A stretch of 64,000 nt of DNA from Acanthochlamys bracteata (Eukaryota > Streptophyta > Magnoliopsida > Pandanales > Velloziaceae). This document shows, piece after piece, positions 11,140-22,500 of the stretch; the stretch's first letter is position 1, and every line of letters begins with the position of its first letter. The DNA is taken from the NCBI GenBank assembly GCA_019914995.1, contig CM034145.1:3100001-3164000 (forward strand), read 5' to 3'. The position numbers and the translations under genes were made by a program. The notes under the pieces are model-generated. The model was not told where the DNA came from and did no database searches. It saw nothing but the letters and a program-made list of their open reading frames with translations.

Positions 11140-12524
11140 GTGGATGAAAGTCAACATTTTTATTATTTTTTTAATTTTTTAATTTTTTTAATTTTGGTGC
11201 AGTCAGTTATTAAGCGACAAATTAGATTTCATTAAAATTGTTTTTTACTATTGTAGCTGGTGATGAGAGTGCTTTTTTTTTACTTTCTAGTGACATTTTT
11301 TTATTTTGTTTTGATTTCTAATGAAGGAGGAGGACTTACTTCCGCCTATGAGATCAATGCAGATAGGGATGTCGAAAATAGAGCAAATATTATTCTGTAG
11401 TGATGAGATGGAATACGAAATTGCTTTCTTCTTTTTTGTTTTCTTTTTTTTCGTTTGTAATTTGGTTCCCTTATGAATGCTTCAGCAATGCATGCAAACA
11501 TGAATAAATGAATATAAGTGAATGTATTATTTTCCAGCAATGTATGCAACTCCGAAGTGCTTCAGCAACGTGAATGTAATGCTTAGATGGTGTTATTGTT
11601 CTAAATATTTTCTAATTAGATAATATATGCTACATAAATAAGATTAAATGCGTCAAATTTTAGGTCAATCCGAACACGATCCAAACTCATTTATTTTTAT
11701 CGATCAAGCCCGATTCCAATTTTAATTACGTCAATTTCAGGTTGATTTCGCGCATCTGATCATATATTGCCACCCCTAAGGAGGAGGGAGATTTAGAGTC
11801 CAACCTAAAAGCTATGCTCTATTAATTCAAGAATAGGGATGGAAATGGATCAGATATGGAAACTACAAAACAATCATGTTTGTATTTGCTTTAACATTAA
11901 AAAATACGTTGAATTACCGAATTCATATCTAATTTACTCCTTATCAAACTCAAGTTACTTTGGAACGAAATTCACTTCTTATCAATTAAACCAATCTAAA
12001 TAAATCCCTATCTGGTACTAACTCCTTCAGATAAAAAAAAAGAGTCAATAATATCTTATCATAATAACTAAAACAAATAAAAATCAATTAGTGATCTTTT
12101 AAGAGAAAAACTATGTCAAAGTCAATAGAATATTTTTAACTAACATGTAATAAATTATTAATGCGAACAAGTTTATTTTGTTATTTTATCCACTATTTCT
12201 AATGATATTGATAATAAATTAAATAGTAATCAAATTATTTTAATCTAATGTATCTATCTTTGCATTCTCGTTAAAGCATAGATTTTGGCTATTGCTTATT
12301 CTACACAAGTAACATCTAACTCAACTTTAGGAAAAAAGTGCTGCACAATTTCTAAGTATATTGAATTATAAGTATCACATATCTTATTCTGGTGGATAAA
12401 TGATCTCTTATTATATGTAGAGCATTGATTATATGGACATTCTTTTTTAATTTATATTCATAAGTATGAGCTACATGTTTATCTACATTTGAAACTTAGT
12501 GTTCCAAGTCAAAAACCAAGGTTC
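11140..12524. other. Intergenic DNA between the possible small gene and the copia element
   Basis: AT-rich with T-runs at 11160-11200 and 11270-11310. Beyond the possible exon near 11328-11395 no gene, repeat or RNA was recognised. Confidence 0.35.
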
Positions 12525-13094
12525 TATTGAAAATACCGAGTGTGTTTGGTTGTCGATAGACGCACCGGAAATATAAAAGCACACTCAAGGATCTTGCGTA
12601 AGCAATATGAGAATTAAGACAAGAGCAAGATAATCACAAAGACAAGAGATTTACATGAGGAAAAACGAAAAAAACTCCAAGAGAAGGCAAATTAGCCTTC
12701 AAGAAAATCACAAACTCAAAATAATTACAAACTCTTATGTTGCACTTTAAGTGGGAATACTCAATAGAATGCTTTGTTTCTATTTCTCATACTTAATGTG
12801 TGAATGATCATCTTTTTCTATGTTTCAAGCAAATACCTTACATTCATATATATAATGCCCCAAAGAGACTCTTGAACTTCCAAACGGTTGTCATTTCATT
12901 TTCCTATTAATTATCTAAGTCCTTTGGCCTTCCGTCTTCCAAAAGATGATTCAAAATTCTTGATCGTTGGCTTTCCAACTTCTTGAGTGATGGTTAGTCT
13001 TCCTTGAACTTTGCCATTCTAATATGAATGCATATTTAACTTGTTACATTCTAATGATCCACTAATTTACATAATGATTTTACAATGTCTAACA
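12525..13094 (-). repeat. Copia LTR (3' LTR in element sense)
   Basis: Reads TGTTAGACATTGT... on the minus strand and ends near ...ACTCGGTATTTT. The matching copy is at 14902-15469. The adjacent interior base run (minus strand AAGTGAGAGATT) is the polypurine tract. Confidence 0.88.
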
Positions 13095-13584
13095 AATCTC
13101 TCACTTAAAGACACTTTGTAAATTGCAATTCAAGAATAACAAAAAATCGATACGTATGTGTCAAAATTCGCTGACACTGAAAATAGGTACGATTGAGAGG
13201 AGCAAGGCTAGCACGCATGCTAGCTGACTTTCTTTACCTCATACCGTTGCCTATCTTCTCCCAGTTTTGTTGCTATCTTGAAGTGATTTTCTTTCGGCTT
13301 CCTTGTGACAACGGTCACATCCAATGCTGTTTCCCATTGTGGTTCCATACAGAGATCTACAAAATAAAAAACATGTCAAGAGTTACCACCATGTTAAGAC
13401 ATCCGTAGAGTTTCCTTTGGTAGAAATCTTGAGCATATTAATGCTCCCACTGAAACAACCTCCTATCCAAATTACCTTCATAATTTATATCAACAAACAC
13501 TTTGACAATAAATTCAGATTCTCTGTAACACAATGCAGCATTTAAGATTTCTTTCACATACCGAAGGATCCTTTCCACCGCCTT

Positions 13585-13956
13585 CTAATGCTCAATACCA
13601 AAACATGGCATGAATATACTAACCACTCCCACTGCATATGCAATGTCAGGTCGAGTACAAATCATGGTATATATTAGGCTTCCCACTACTGATGCATATG
13701 GTACCCGAGACATCTTTATCTTCTCTTGCTCCTGTTTAGGGCATAACAAAAAGAATAGTTTAAGACTAATAGAGAGTGGGGTAGACATCGGCTTTCCACC
13801 ATACATATTGAACTGTTCTAACACTTTCCTCAGATAATTAGTTTGAGACAGCCGAATCTCTCTATTGTCTCTATCTCGCCATATTTGCACTTTCAGAATT
13901 CTATTTGCCGGCCCCAAGTTATTGGTATCAAATTCACTAGCCATTTGAGCCTTCAA
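13585..13956 (-). pseudogene. Copia reverse transcriptase C-terminal part (fossil)
   Basis: Contains family motifs such as SQTNYLRKVLEQFNM, PMSTPLS and SVVGSLIYTMICTRPDIAYA, which lie between the reverse transcriptase thumb and RNase H in copia polyproteins. Part of the 12525-15469 element. Broken. Confidence 0.88.
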
Positions 13957-14162
13957 TTTTGGATGCGACCCATGTTTGGACTTGCCACAAGCATATCATC
14001 CACATACAACAGCAGGATAACAAACTCACCTCCCTCAAATTTCTTGATGTACACACAAGAGTTTGAGACAAACTTCCTGTATTCAAGGCTCCCGATGCAA
14101 GAATCAAATCTCTTATACCAACACCACGGTGTTTGCTTAAGCCCATAAAAAGATTTGGCCAA
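13953..14162 (-). pseudogene. Copia reverse transcriptase core with YVDD box (fossil)
   Basis: Shows YGLKQTPWCWYKRFD and the active-site box LLLYVDDMLVA, both diagnostic of copia reverse transcriptase. Lies directly upstream, in element sense, of the 13585-13956 part. Broken. Confidence 0.9.
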
Positions 14163-14901
14163 CCGACAAATCAGATTCTCCTTATCTTTTATGGCAAAGT
14201 CTTCTGGTTAGACCATATATATCTCATCTTCAAGCTTTATATCGTTTTGATATTGAACTGTTCAAGATGGAAAATCGATGATGTACACAACGCTAAGACC
14301 ACACGAATAGTTATCAAATGTACCACTAGAGAAAAAATCTCTCAAAGTCGATATTTCGTTTCGTTTCGATACTTCCTATCACTGAGGATCTTTAAATCAA
14401 GTCTCGAGATGTGCCCACATTTAGGTGCCACACTCGCATGATATCCTCAATTTTGTCCGATGCAACACAAGTATCTCCTACACCCTTATCATCCCACGCA
14501 CCTTACAAATACTTGAGTCGATCATTTTAATCACCAGTTTTTCTAACCTATCCTTGATGACCTTCATGATCCAGCCTCCACTGCGAGTCTTACGGTCCAG
14601 GTTATCCAATTACCATACAGACAACATATTTTTCGTAAAACGAAAAACAGAACGTACCTTACTGGTGGTGCATTCTCCTCCATCATTTGTCATAAGATTA
14701 ATGGAACCGACTCCAGAGACTTCAAGACTTGTCATAGGCAGCAACCATTGCCTCTCCCATTAGAGCCTCACCATCATCAGTGCGTCACACAAGTAAGGAA
14801 CGTCGAAAGATCCACACCTCCAATCTTACTTGCAACGGTCTTGCATTTTTTCTAATCTCATACTTGCTTGTCATCGCAATAAACCTAGTTTTGGCACCAC
14901 T

Positions 14902-15469
14902 TGTTGGAAATACCGAGTGAGTTCGATTGTCGATAGACGCAGCGGAAATATAAAACACACTCAAGGATCTTGCGTAAGCAATATGAGAATTGAGACAAGA
15001 GCAAGACAATAACAAAGACAAGAGATTTACATAAGAAAAAATGAAAAAAACCCCACGAGAAGGCAAATTAGCTTTTAAGAAAATCACTAACTCAAAGCAA
15101 TTACAAACTGTTATGTTACACTTTAATTAAGAACTCTCACTAGAATGCTTTGTTTCTATCTCTCACACTTGATGTGTGAATGAACCTCTTTTTCTATGTT
15201 TCAAGCAAATGCCTTCCATTCATATATATAATATCCAAAAGAGATTCTTGAACTTACAAACGGTTGTCCTTTTATCTTCCCATTAATTATCTAAATCTTT
15301 TGGCCTTCCATCTTACAAGAGATACTTCAAAGTTCTTGACCGTTGGCTTTCCAACTTTTTTGGTGATGGTTCGTCTTCCTTGATCTTTGGCATTCCAATA
15401 TAAATGCACATTTAACTTCTTACATTCTAACCAACCACTAATTTATATAATATTTTACAATGTCTAACA
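14902..15469 (-). repeat. Copia LTR (5' LTR in element sense)
   Basis: TGTTGG...CTAACA on the plus strand, 568 bp, aligned end to end with 12525-13094. The TG...CA border is clear here. Confidence 0.9.
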
Positions 15470-15496
15470 GTTTCAAATAGTATTAGTATTTGTTTT

Positions 15497-15840
15497 GTAT
15501 CAAAAATTTTACTTTGTAACTTACTTTTAAATTCTATTTTCAACATCAATATTTTAAAACTAAAAAGTTCACTTTCAAACTCACTTTTAATAAAAAAATA
15601 AACACAAAAGTTTAACACACTTTTAATAATGACTTTTTAAATAATTATGTTTTTTTAACTTATTTTTGAATCAGAAATTTTTACTTTGTAACTTATTTTT
15701 AAATTTTATTTTCAGCAGTCATATTTTTAGAACTAAAAAGTTTACTTTGAGACTCACCTTTAATAAAAAAATTAATACAAAAGTTACACGCATTTTCAAT
15801 CATTATTTTAAAAATAATTCACTTTAAATAACTCACTTTC
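15497..15840. repeat. Imperfect tandem duplication, about 171-bp unit x 2
   Basis: The segment 15497-15667 (ATCAAAAATTTTACTTTGTA...) is repeated at 15668-15840 (ATCAGAAATTTTTACTTTGTA...) with scattered differences, including the AACTAAAAAGTT and CTTTTAATAAAAAAAT words. It starts directly beside the copia element. Origin unknown. Confidence 0.8.
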
Positions 15841-17540
15841 AATCAAAGTAACAAGCCCAAAATTGTGGTTCACTTTCATTTGACAATTACATATAGATTC
15901 TATATATACATTTGTTTAAACATTTGGGATGAGATCAATAGAATCATATTTAAGTTTTGATTAAACATCTCAAACATCTTAGTAAGTATTTCCATATATG
16001 TATTCCCATAATTTTTCTTGACGTGTTTATTATGCACTAAGAATGTTGCAAAGCCATTTAATCTCAAAGCTACATTTTCAATATATGACATGTACATGTA
16101 ATTTTGATAGTTTTTTATAATGGTCATGTTCCATAATTCTTTAATTTGATTAGTTTGAGTTGTGCGAGTGCTAATTGTTTTGATTAAATAGGTGCAAAAC
16201 TTTTCAAATTGTGTCGCCGAATTTTATGCCACAATAATTACAAAGCACATAATTACATCAATAATGAGCACATGTACCGAGAATCACTTTTAATGAAAAT
16301 TTTCGTATTAAATTAATGTAAATAATTTCAAATGATATGTAAACTTTTGTGTTCGTTTTCGCATGTCCAACGCATAGACCTAGGAACCTTTTCTTTGTAT
16401 GTGCAATTTCAAAAGCATGTTTTTTTCTTTATATTAAGAAAGTTTTCAATTCTTTTTTGCTCTTATTTGTACATAATAAGTAGAATTAGAAGCATATTAT
16501 GCAAGATATTCATTAAAAAGGAAAGTGAAAAATTTCGATCCAATATGGAGGTTTTCAGAAGAGTTTAATCTTTATAGAACTTTCCATCCAATAAGTTCTT
16601 ACTTAGCTTGCATGGATACATGGTGAATGTGGGCTTTTTCTTTTGCTTTCTGGCTCATTGATGCTTGTTCCTTTTTATCATTGATTCCTCTTTTACCTAC
16701 ATATTTATAAAAATAAAATAATTTAGCTTTCATATATATAACACCAATATTTAAAGTGTATCATAAACATACTAAAAAAATACTTATATTTACATACTTA
16801 TCAAATACATCAATGCTTAAATTTTTGCTAGTCCTCGAGTAAAATAATTAAACGTACATACCAAGCTTCCATAAACATTTTCACGCAACTCAATTTCTAA
16901 TCATAGCTTAATCAATCACAAATCTTAAAAAGTATTCAAAGCCTAATACTCAAGTCAACATCACCTACAAACTACCTTAAACAACTTTACTAGTCAATTC
17001 AAATCAATCATCACATTCGAAGAACCCGTGCAACATACTAGAATTCATCGTATTCAAACAATTTAGAATTCAAAGTAAATAAGTTCATTAAGAAATCATC
17101 TCTCTATTGCTCATACAATTTTTTAGAAATTCATAAAGTTACTTCAAAATTTGTAATGAATGAAATCAAGCTTAGGAGGTCGTCGAAACACAAACAAGTC
17201 AAGAACATTTTAACTTCAAAAAGGATAAATACTCAAACATTGGCCTAATTTTGCAGCTATTTTACTTTTATTCAACTGTACTTAGCATTTGTGCAATATT
17301 TTCAAATACCAAAGCATCTATATATAAAAGACGATGTAATTCATTTGATTAGTTGTAAGTTAGATTAATACCACTGACATTGATCTAGTCGATTGTAAGT
17401 GGTAGTGATCTAGTTTTCATTATCACCTTTTGAAAGGAACTCCAAGGGTTACAGTGTGCCCTTCTACACTCCATTTCAATCTACCACTATAGATCAATCA
17501 CCAAACAAAAGTACTCAATAAGTGTTTGAAGTACTATCTA
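15841..17540. other. Unassigned AT-rich intergenic DNA
   Basis: No recognisable coding region, terminal repeat or RNA. Open frames at 15900-16127 (minus) and 16332-16568 (plus) lack domains. Confidence 0.4.
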
Positions 17541-18240
17541 CACTATTTTATCGGAAAACATCCTCGCTGGTGGATGCTGTGGCTTTATTGGGTCGTAGTA
17601 TTCTTACAATAGCAGCACTAATTCTGCTACACTTGTCTCTCTCATTGAGCTGCCTGTAGACAACCTCTACACTCCTTGGTTTCCCTTGCAATTGGACCAC
17701 TGAAAACTAGCAGTGTTAGACACCAATTACACGAACAAGACTCTATCCTTTGTGATCTTAAACTGCATTTGCAGAAGGCTCAACACCTGACGAAGCAGAT
17801 TGTTGATTGGCGCAAGCAAGAAATAACCTTTCAAAAGGGTAATCATATTTTTGTGAAACGACAACCACACTACGAAACATTACTCAAAGCATTGAAATCA
17901 TAAGTTAAGTAATCGCTTCTATAGTCTATTCTACTAAGATTTTTCGCTTGACTCTAGGATCCACTAAGTTGTATATGTTTCTCAGCTGAAAGATCAATGT
18001 TATGTTCCTGCAACTATTACTGCTCAGCTACCAAAATTAGCAGAAAATGGTTATCTACATCTAGAGCTGCGAGCCTCGGAGCTATAGAAATATTTCTCTC
18101 AACGATCCTAGACGACAAGCCTTAGTCACATGGAAGGGTCGCCAAATAAAGATACTACATAGAAAGACTTTTTAGTTTTCTGTCAGAAGTTCTTGCTCGA
18201 GCTTCCTAAGGAGGAGGGAGTGCTATAAGTCCAAAAACAT
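17541..18240 (+). mobile_element. Ty3/gypsy pol C-terminal fossil (integrase end, chromodomain side)
   Basis: Translated pieces match the integrase C-terminus of chromodomain-type gypsy elements: QDSILCDLKLHLQKAQHLTK then FQKGNHIFVKRQP at 17725-17870, then an HVSQLK-like stretch near 17965-18000 and TWKGRQ near 18130-18150. No LTR was found on either side. Old and broken. The right end is vague. Confidence 0.72.
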
Positions 18241-19430
18241 AGGTGCATTAATTGTCACTAAGGTCAAGCTTGTCATTCAACTAAAATGGAACCTAAAATA
18301 CTTTCCACAATCATCGTCCACAATAGCTATGACCTAAATTGGCACACTTTATGCATTCGCGATATACCCAAAAAATATACTTTTATCTGATCATGCATGC
18401 TTTTATAAAAACATAAATATAGATCTTGAGAAATCTGTAGCTCGCTTTTTTAGGAAATGTGTCTCATTCTATTGACTTATAACTACGGAATTCTTCCATG
18501 TAAGAAGACTATAAATTTCTAATAATATTTTGATTTCTATTAAATCTCTTTTTACTTGTTTATCTATGTGCTGAAATTTCTTACTGAATCATAACAGTCT
18601 TTTCCATTTCGATAATTGATAGAGATTACAAAATATGAGAGTTTAATTTTAATAGATTCTATAAGTACAGGAGCTACGACTATAGTAGTGTGTAGTATTT
18701 CAAACTATATAGAGGCAGACGTAATGTTTAACATACGTACTTCTCCATAAACAGTAACAAATATTGAAATTCATATTGTTGATGATCATCTTGTCAGGGA
18801 GTCTATATAGCCAATTTGTAGTAAAACAATATATATAGTGGCTTAATCATTATTTTGAGGTTGAAGAAATAAATCAGTAAAAAATTGTAGAATTGACTAA
18901 GACGTTAATAATTGTCGACTCATATTAGTTCAATTCAATCCGACCTAATTGGATCAAGTTGGTTGACGCATAGGTTTGGTAATTGTTAATTGTATCTAAT
19001 ACCATTATGAACTTACTTATAAAATTAGCTAACTATATTTTTGAATTAACCATGGATCCTCACTGTCACCGAGCATAAAGGAGAAGTTTAGGAGTGACTA
19101 TTCAAAGGCACTCTTGCTGTCAACGTAAATGAATTATTTGTTAGAAACTTTATATATATAAATTTTATTTTTTATATAAAACTATTAAATTTGTTTTTTG
19201 AAAAATTCCAAGATATGCCTTTTTTTAGAAAAAAACATTAGTTTTAAATACTTCCAAATGTTTCCAAAAACAATTCATAAAATAGCATTGCACTACGGTT
19301 CGTGTGTACTATAGATTGTAAAGAAATGCTTTTTAAAAACTGTGTTTTCTTAAAATTTTTATTTCTTCGCCAACAAGCTAGCTATTAGCCTAGTAGGAAC
19401 CAATGGGCGTCAAGCGGACGGACCACACCC
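18241..19430. other. Intergenic DNA upstream of separase
   Basis: No gene seen. The distal part may include remnants of the gypsy element's 3' side. The last 100-200 bp before 19515 should be the separase promoter. Confidence 0.35.
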
Positions 19431-19439
19431 AAAAATTAA

Positions 19440-19449
19440 ATTCCCGCCC
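19440..19449. promoter_or_regulatory. E2F-type site in the separase promoter
   Basis: ATTCCCGCCC, containing the E2F core TTCCCGCC (19441-19448), lies about 66 bp upstream of the separase ATG in otherwise AT-rich DNA. E2F sites of this form are known to drive S-phase expression of plant cell-cycle genes, which fits separase. Binding is inferred. Confidence 0.55.
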
Positions 19450-19514
19450 AATTTTAACCTAGCAATACCAACTCCTCTCTTCTCATTTGTGCCCATTCTC
19501 CTCGCCGCCGTTCG

Positions 19515-22500
19515 ATGGGTTCGCCGCCGTCAACCACCGCTGCCGATCTCCTCGAAAGCCTCAGTCGCTCCGAAATCGAAGGCCTGCACGATCGTTTCGC
19601 CACATTTCTCTCCGATCTCTTGCATTTCAAAACCCTAGACTCATCCAACAACAACAACAAACCGTCGAAGAAGAAGACCACCAAATCATCGCCAACTTCG
19701 GCTTCAGTTGTCGATTCAAAGCTTCTTCAACGGTTGGCGAAGAAGTATATCCAGTTCATTTCACGAGCCCTCAATCTTCTCCCGCAGCTTTTCCTCGCCA
19801 AGAACGCCAAACATTCTCCGGAGCAAGCCGACGAGCTGCTGCGGATTTACGAAATTACTCTTGATTGCTTGGATTGCATCTCCCCCTGCCTTGATGGAAG
19901 TCCTTGCTCTCTTCTTCTTCACAGGGGCAGGTTCGTCTGCTCCCTTGTTGCTTCTGGCCGGTATTCTATAGCCGAGGAGAAGGCTTATGGGGTTTTATAT
20001 ACCTTCTGTGAAATTCTTGCACCTCCAAAAAAGAAAGTAGGCAGAGGTAAAGTTGCGGCTGCTGCTGAGGATTCCAGATTTCTTCCTCGACCTAACAAAG
20101 ATGCAGCTGAACCTGAGGCAGCGATGCTGGCTGTTTTGATCACTATCAGCCTTGCTAGATGCTTGCACGGGACTGTATCAAAGGATGCTGCTGCCTATGA
20201 GAGAGTACTGGTTCTACTTGATGAGATTGAGCCGTGGTTTGGGTGTGTATTGGATGAAAGCTTTCTTTGTTTAATCATTATACTTAAAAGTTAGATAGTG
20301 GGATGTTGTTTTCAATTACATGAGTGAAAGCTTGTTGGTTTTCTTAGTTTTGGGTATTGGATTTGGAGTTGATTTTCTATTAATTTATTTTTATGTGATT
20401 GCAGAGTGATGGATGCAAAAGCATCTGAGAAAAACTGGGATTCTCTAGTGAAAAGCCTCTATAATTGCTGGTTGGTTTTGGAAAGTAATGCTGGGATCTT
20501 CATGTGTGATCTGGTGAAGCGTTTTTCCCTTAAAACTTTCGAGGGATGTCTGCAATCGTCGGCAAAGAATTTTCTCAGTACTGTATGCTTCATTCTTCTC
20601 TGCTTACTTACTAGCATACTCAGTTTTACAATAATTGTTTTGTTGACAACACTTATAAGCTTGGGGATAAAAATTGCAGATCACTCGTAAGGTTTGCTCC
20701 TCATCCAGCACACAACAACAATGGAGAAGCTCGCTTGCTCTAGATATATTCCATAAGGCACTGGGAGCCATCATTTGTACTTGCCAGGTTTAAATTTTTA
20801 TGCTCTTTTCTTCTCTTCTCTTCACATCTATTAGTTGGTCCTTTTTCTACCTTTCTTTGAAATTTCTGAGCAATGCTTTGAACTTGCTTCATTCTGCTGT
20901 TCTTTCTCTTTCTCTAATGTCTTTGTCGCTGCTCAGTTCTCTATCTCCATGGCTGACACTACAATTTGTCATGAGAAGGAACACACTACAGCTCATCGTG
21001 CCGGTTTTTGTAAAGGCAATCTTATTGCAATCCAAGCCATATGAATACGACTTTATAAAGGGTTTTATTTTTTTAGTAAGAACCATATCATGACTAAGAA
21101 TCTTTGTGCCTTTTTGAACAAAGGACTACTCAGGCTACCTATGTTTGGTAATAAGGAGATTATGACAGTTTGCTTTTGCTCCCAAGTTGTTTTGGTAACC
21201 CTATGGATGGACCTGGATTTTCTGAATCCATCTTGATGATGTGAATGTGCCACATACTCTATAGGGTAAATTGTTGTCTGCATTGCCTTCATCCTATAAG
21301 TGAAGCTATAAAGCAAAATATCTAATGAGAACAAGAATAGCATTGTTTTATGTTATACAGTTTATCTTGGTGATTGACCATGATAGGCCAAAATCTCCCT
21401 TATTTTTCTTATATTCTGATTAATTTAGTCATTAGCCAGAAAACAAATTTTCAGTTTCATGACCATTCTTGCTTTTTGGTTGTCTTAAAATTTTTTGGCA
21501 GCAGCAGTCTTCTGCCTGTAACCATATCATCTCTTGCACATCTTAAGCAGAAAGGTCTTGCATGTGTTGTATGTTATTTTTTGGTTTCTTCTTGGAGGAC
21601 ATGCTACTTCAAGGACAACAATTGTTGGGCACTCATGTGCTGCTGCTAAAAGATATGCTGTTGAGCATTCCATTGCTGGCAGCTTCATATGTACCGCTCA
21701 CTGTCAACTAGATATTATTCTGGTCAGTCTTGAATATATGACAGCAAGTATGTGAAAAGAGGTATTTGTCAATTGCAGAAGCAAGATGTTCTTGCTTTGT
21801 AAGTATATGCTATAAATTGCATGTAACTTTAAAGCATGCCCTTATTGCATTTTATTATTCTCTCAAAGTGCCTTTACATTTTGTACAGTTGCCTGCAAGA
21901 TGTGGTTATAACAGCATCAGATTTCCTGTGGCAGGCTGCTATTGTTAATTTTGTGGATGAGTTGCTAGAATGTATAGCTTGCTGTTGTAACTTCTTCGCA
22001 ACTGCCAGTGTAGATACCGATTGTCAGGATTATTACAGACAACTAGACCAACAGTTTGGACGAATACAACTTCTCATTCAGGTATTTGTGTTTTATCATG
22101 TGTTATGCACCTTATTACATCAAGCATTGCCCTTAGTATTCAATGTTATCCTCTCAGATTTCTGCTCCTGTTGCTTCTATTCTCATTCTTTATACCATTG
22201 GATTGTACTACAAATCTGGGAAACCCCCTGACAGAGCTTTAAAAATTCTTGGGTTTTCAAATGGCACGCCAACTGTAATATGCTTGCCCGGTCACCATGA
22301 GTATCTGCAACTGTCAACCAACTCACTTTCCAGATGCATTTGTGCAACTCTTGAATGTGAGTTGGGATGCTTGAGTGGTCAGGTTCTCAAAAATGTGAAA
22401 TGCGGTAAATCTAGCAATTGCATGCATTTACATGGAAATGCATCATTTTTGTCATACTTGTATGCACTGGAGTTCTTGTGCAAGCAATTGGTGAAAAGGG

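Larger units (their letters stand above)
12525..15469 (-). mobile_element. Ty1/copia LTR retrotransposon, internally reduced fossil
   Basis: Two direct repeats of about 570 bp (12525-13094 and 14902-15469) bound an interior of about 1.8 kb, far shorter than the 4-5 kb of a whole copia element. Flanking 5-mers GGTTC and GTTTC differ at one position, fitting an aged 5-bp target duplication. The coding sense is the minus strand: gag-start-like sequence next to the right LTR, a pre-integrase-like stretch near 14415-14600, then reverse transcriptase (13953-14162) and its C-terminal side (13585-13956). A polypurine tract precedes the left-hand LTR. It is broken in many places and much internal sequence is gone. 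By eye, about 12 substitutions separate the first 145 bp of the LTRs, suggesting insertion some millions of years ago. Confidence 0.9.

Noticed and set aside
19487-19864. Overlapping 125-codon frame at the separase start
   Set aside because: Shadow frame of exon 1. The separase frame continues in phase through 28 exons.
21534-21755. Extra separase exon (frame containing [14 protein letters not shown])
   Set aside because: It lacks a good acceptor, is not needed for phase, and has no evident counterpart in the family. Kept only as an alternative to the microexon.
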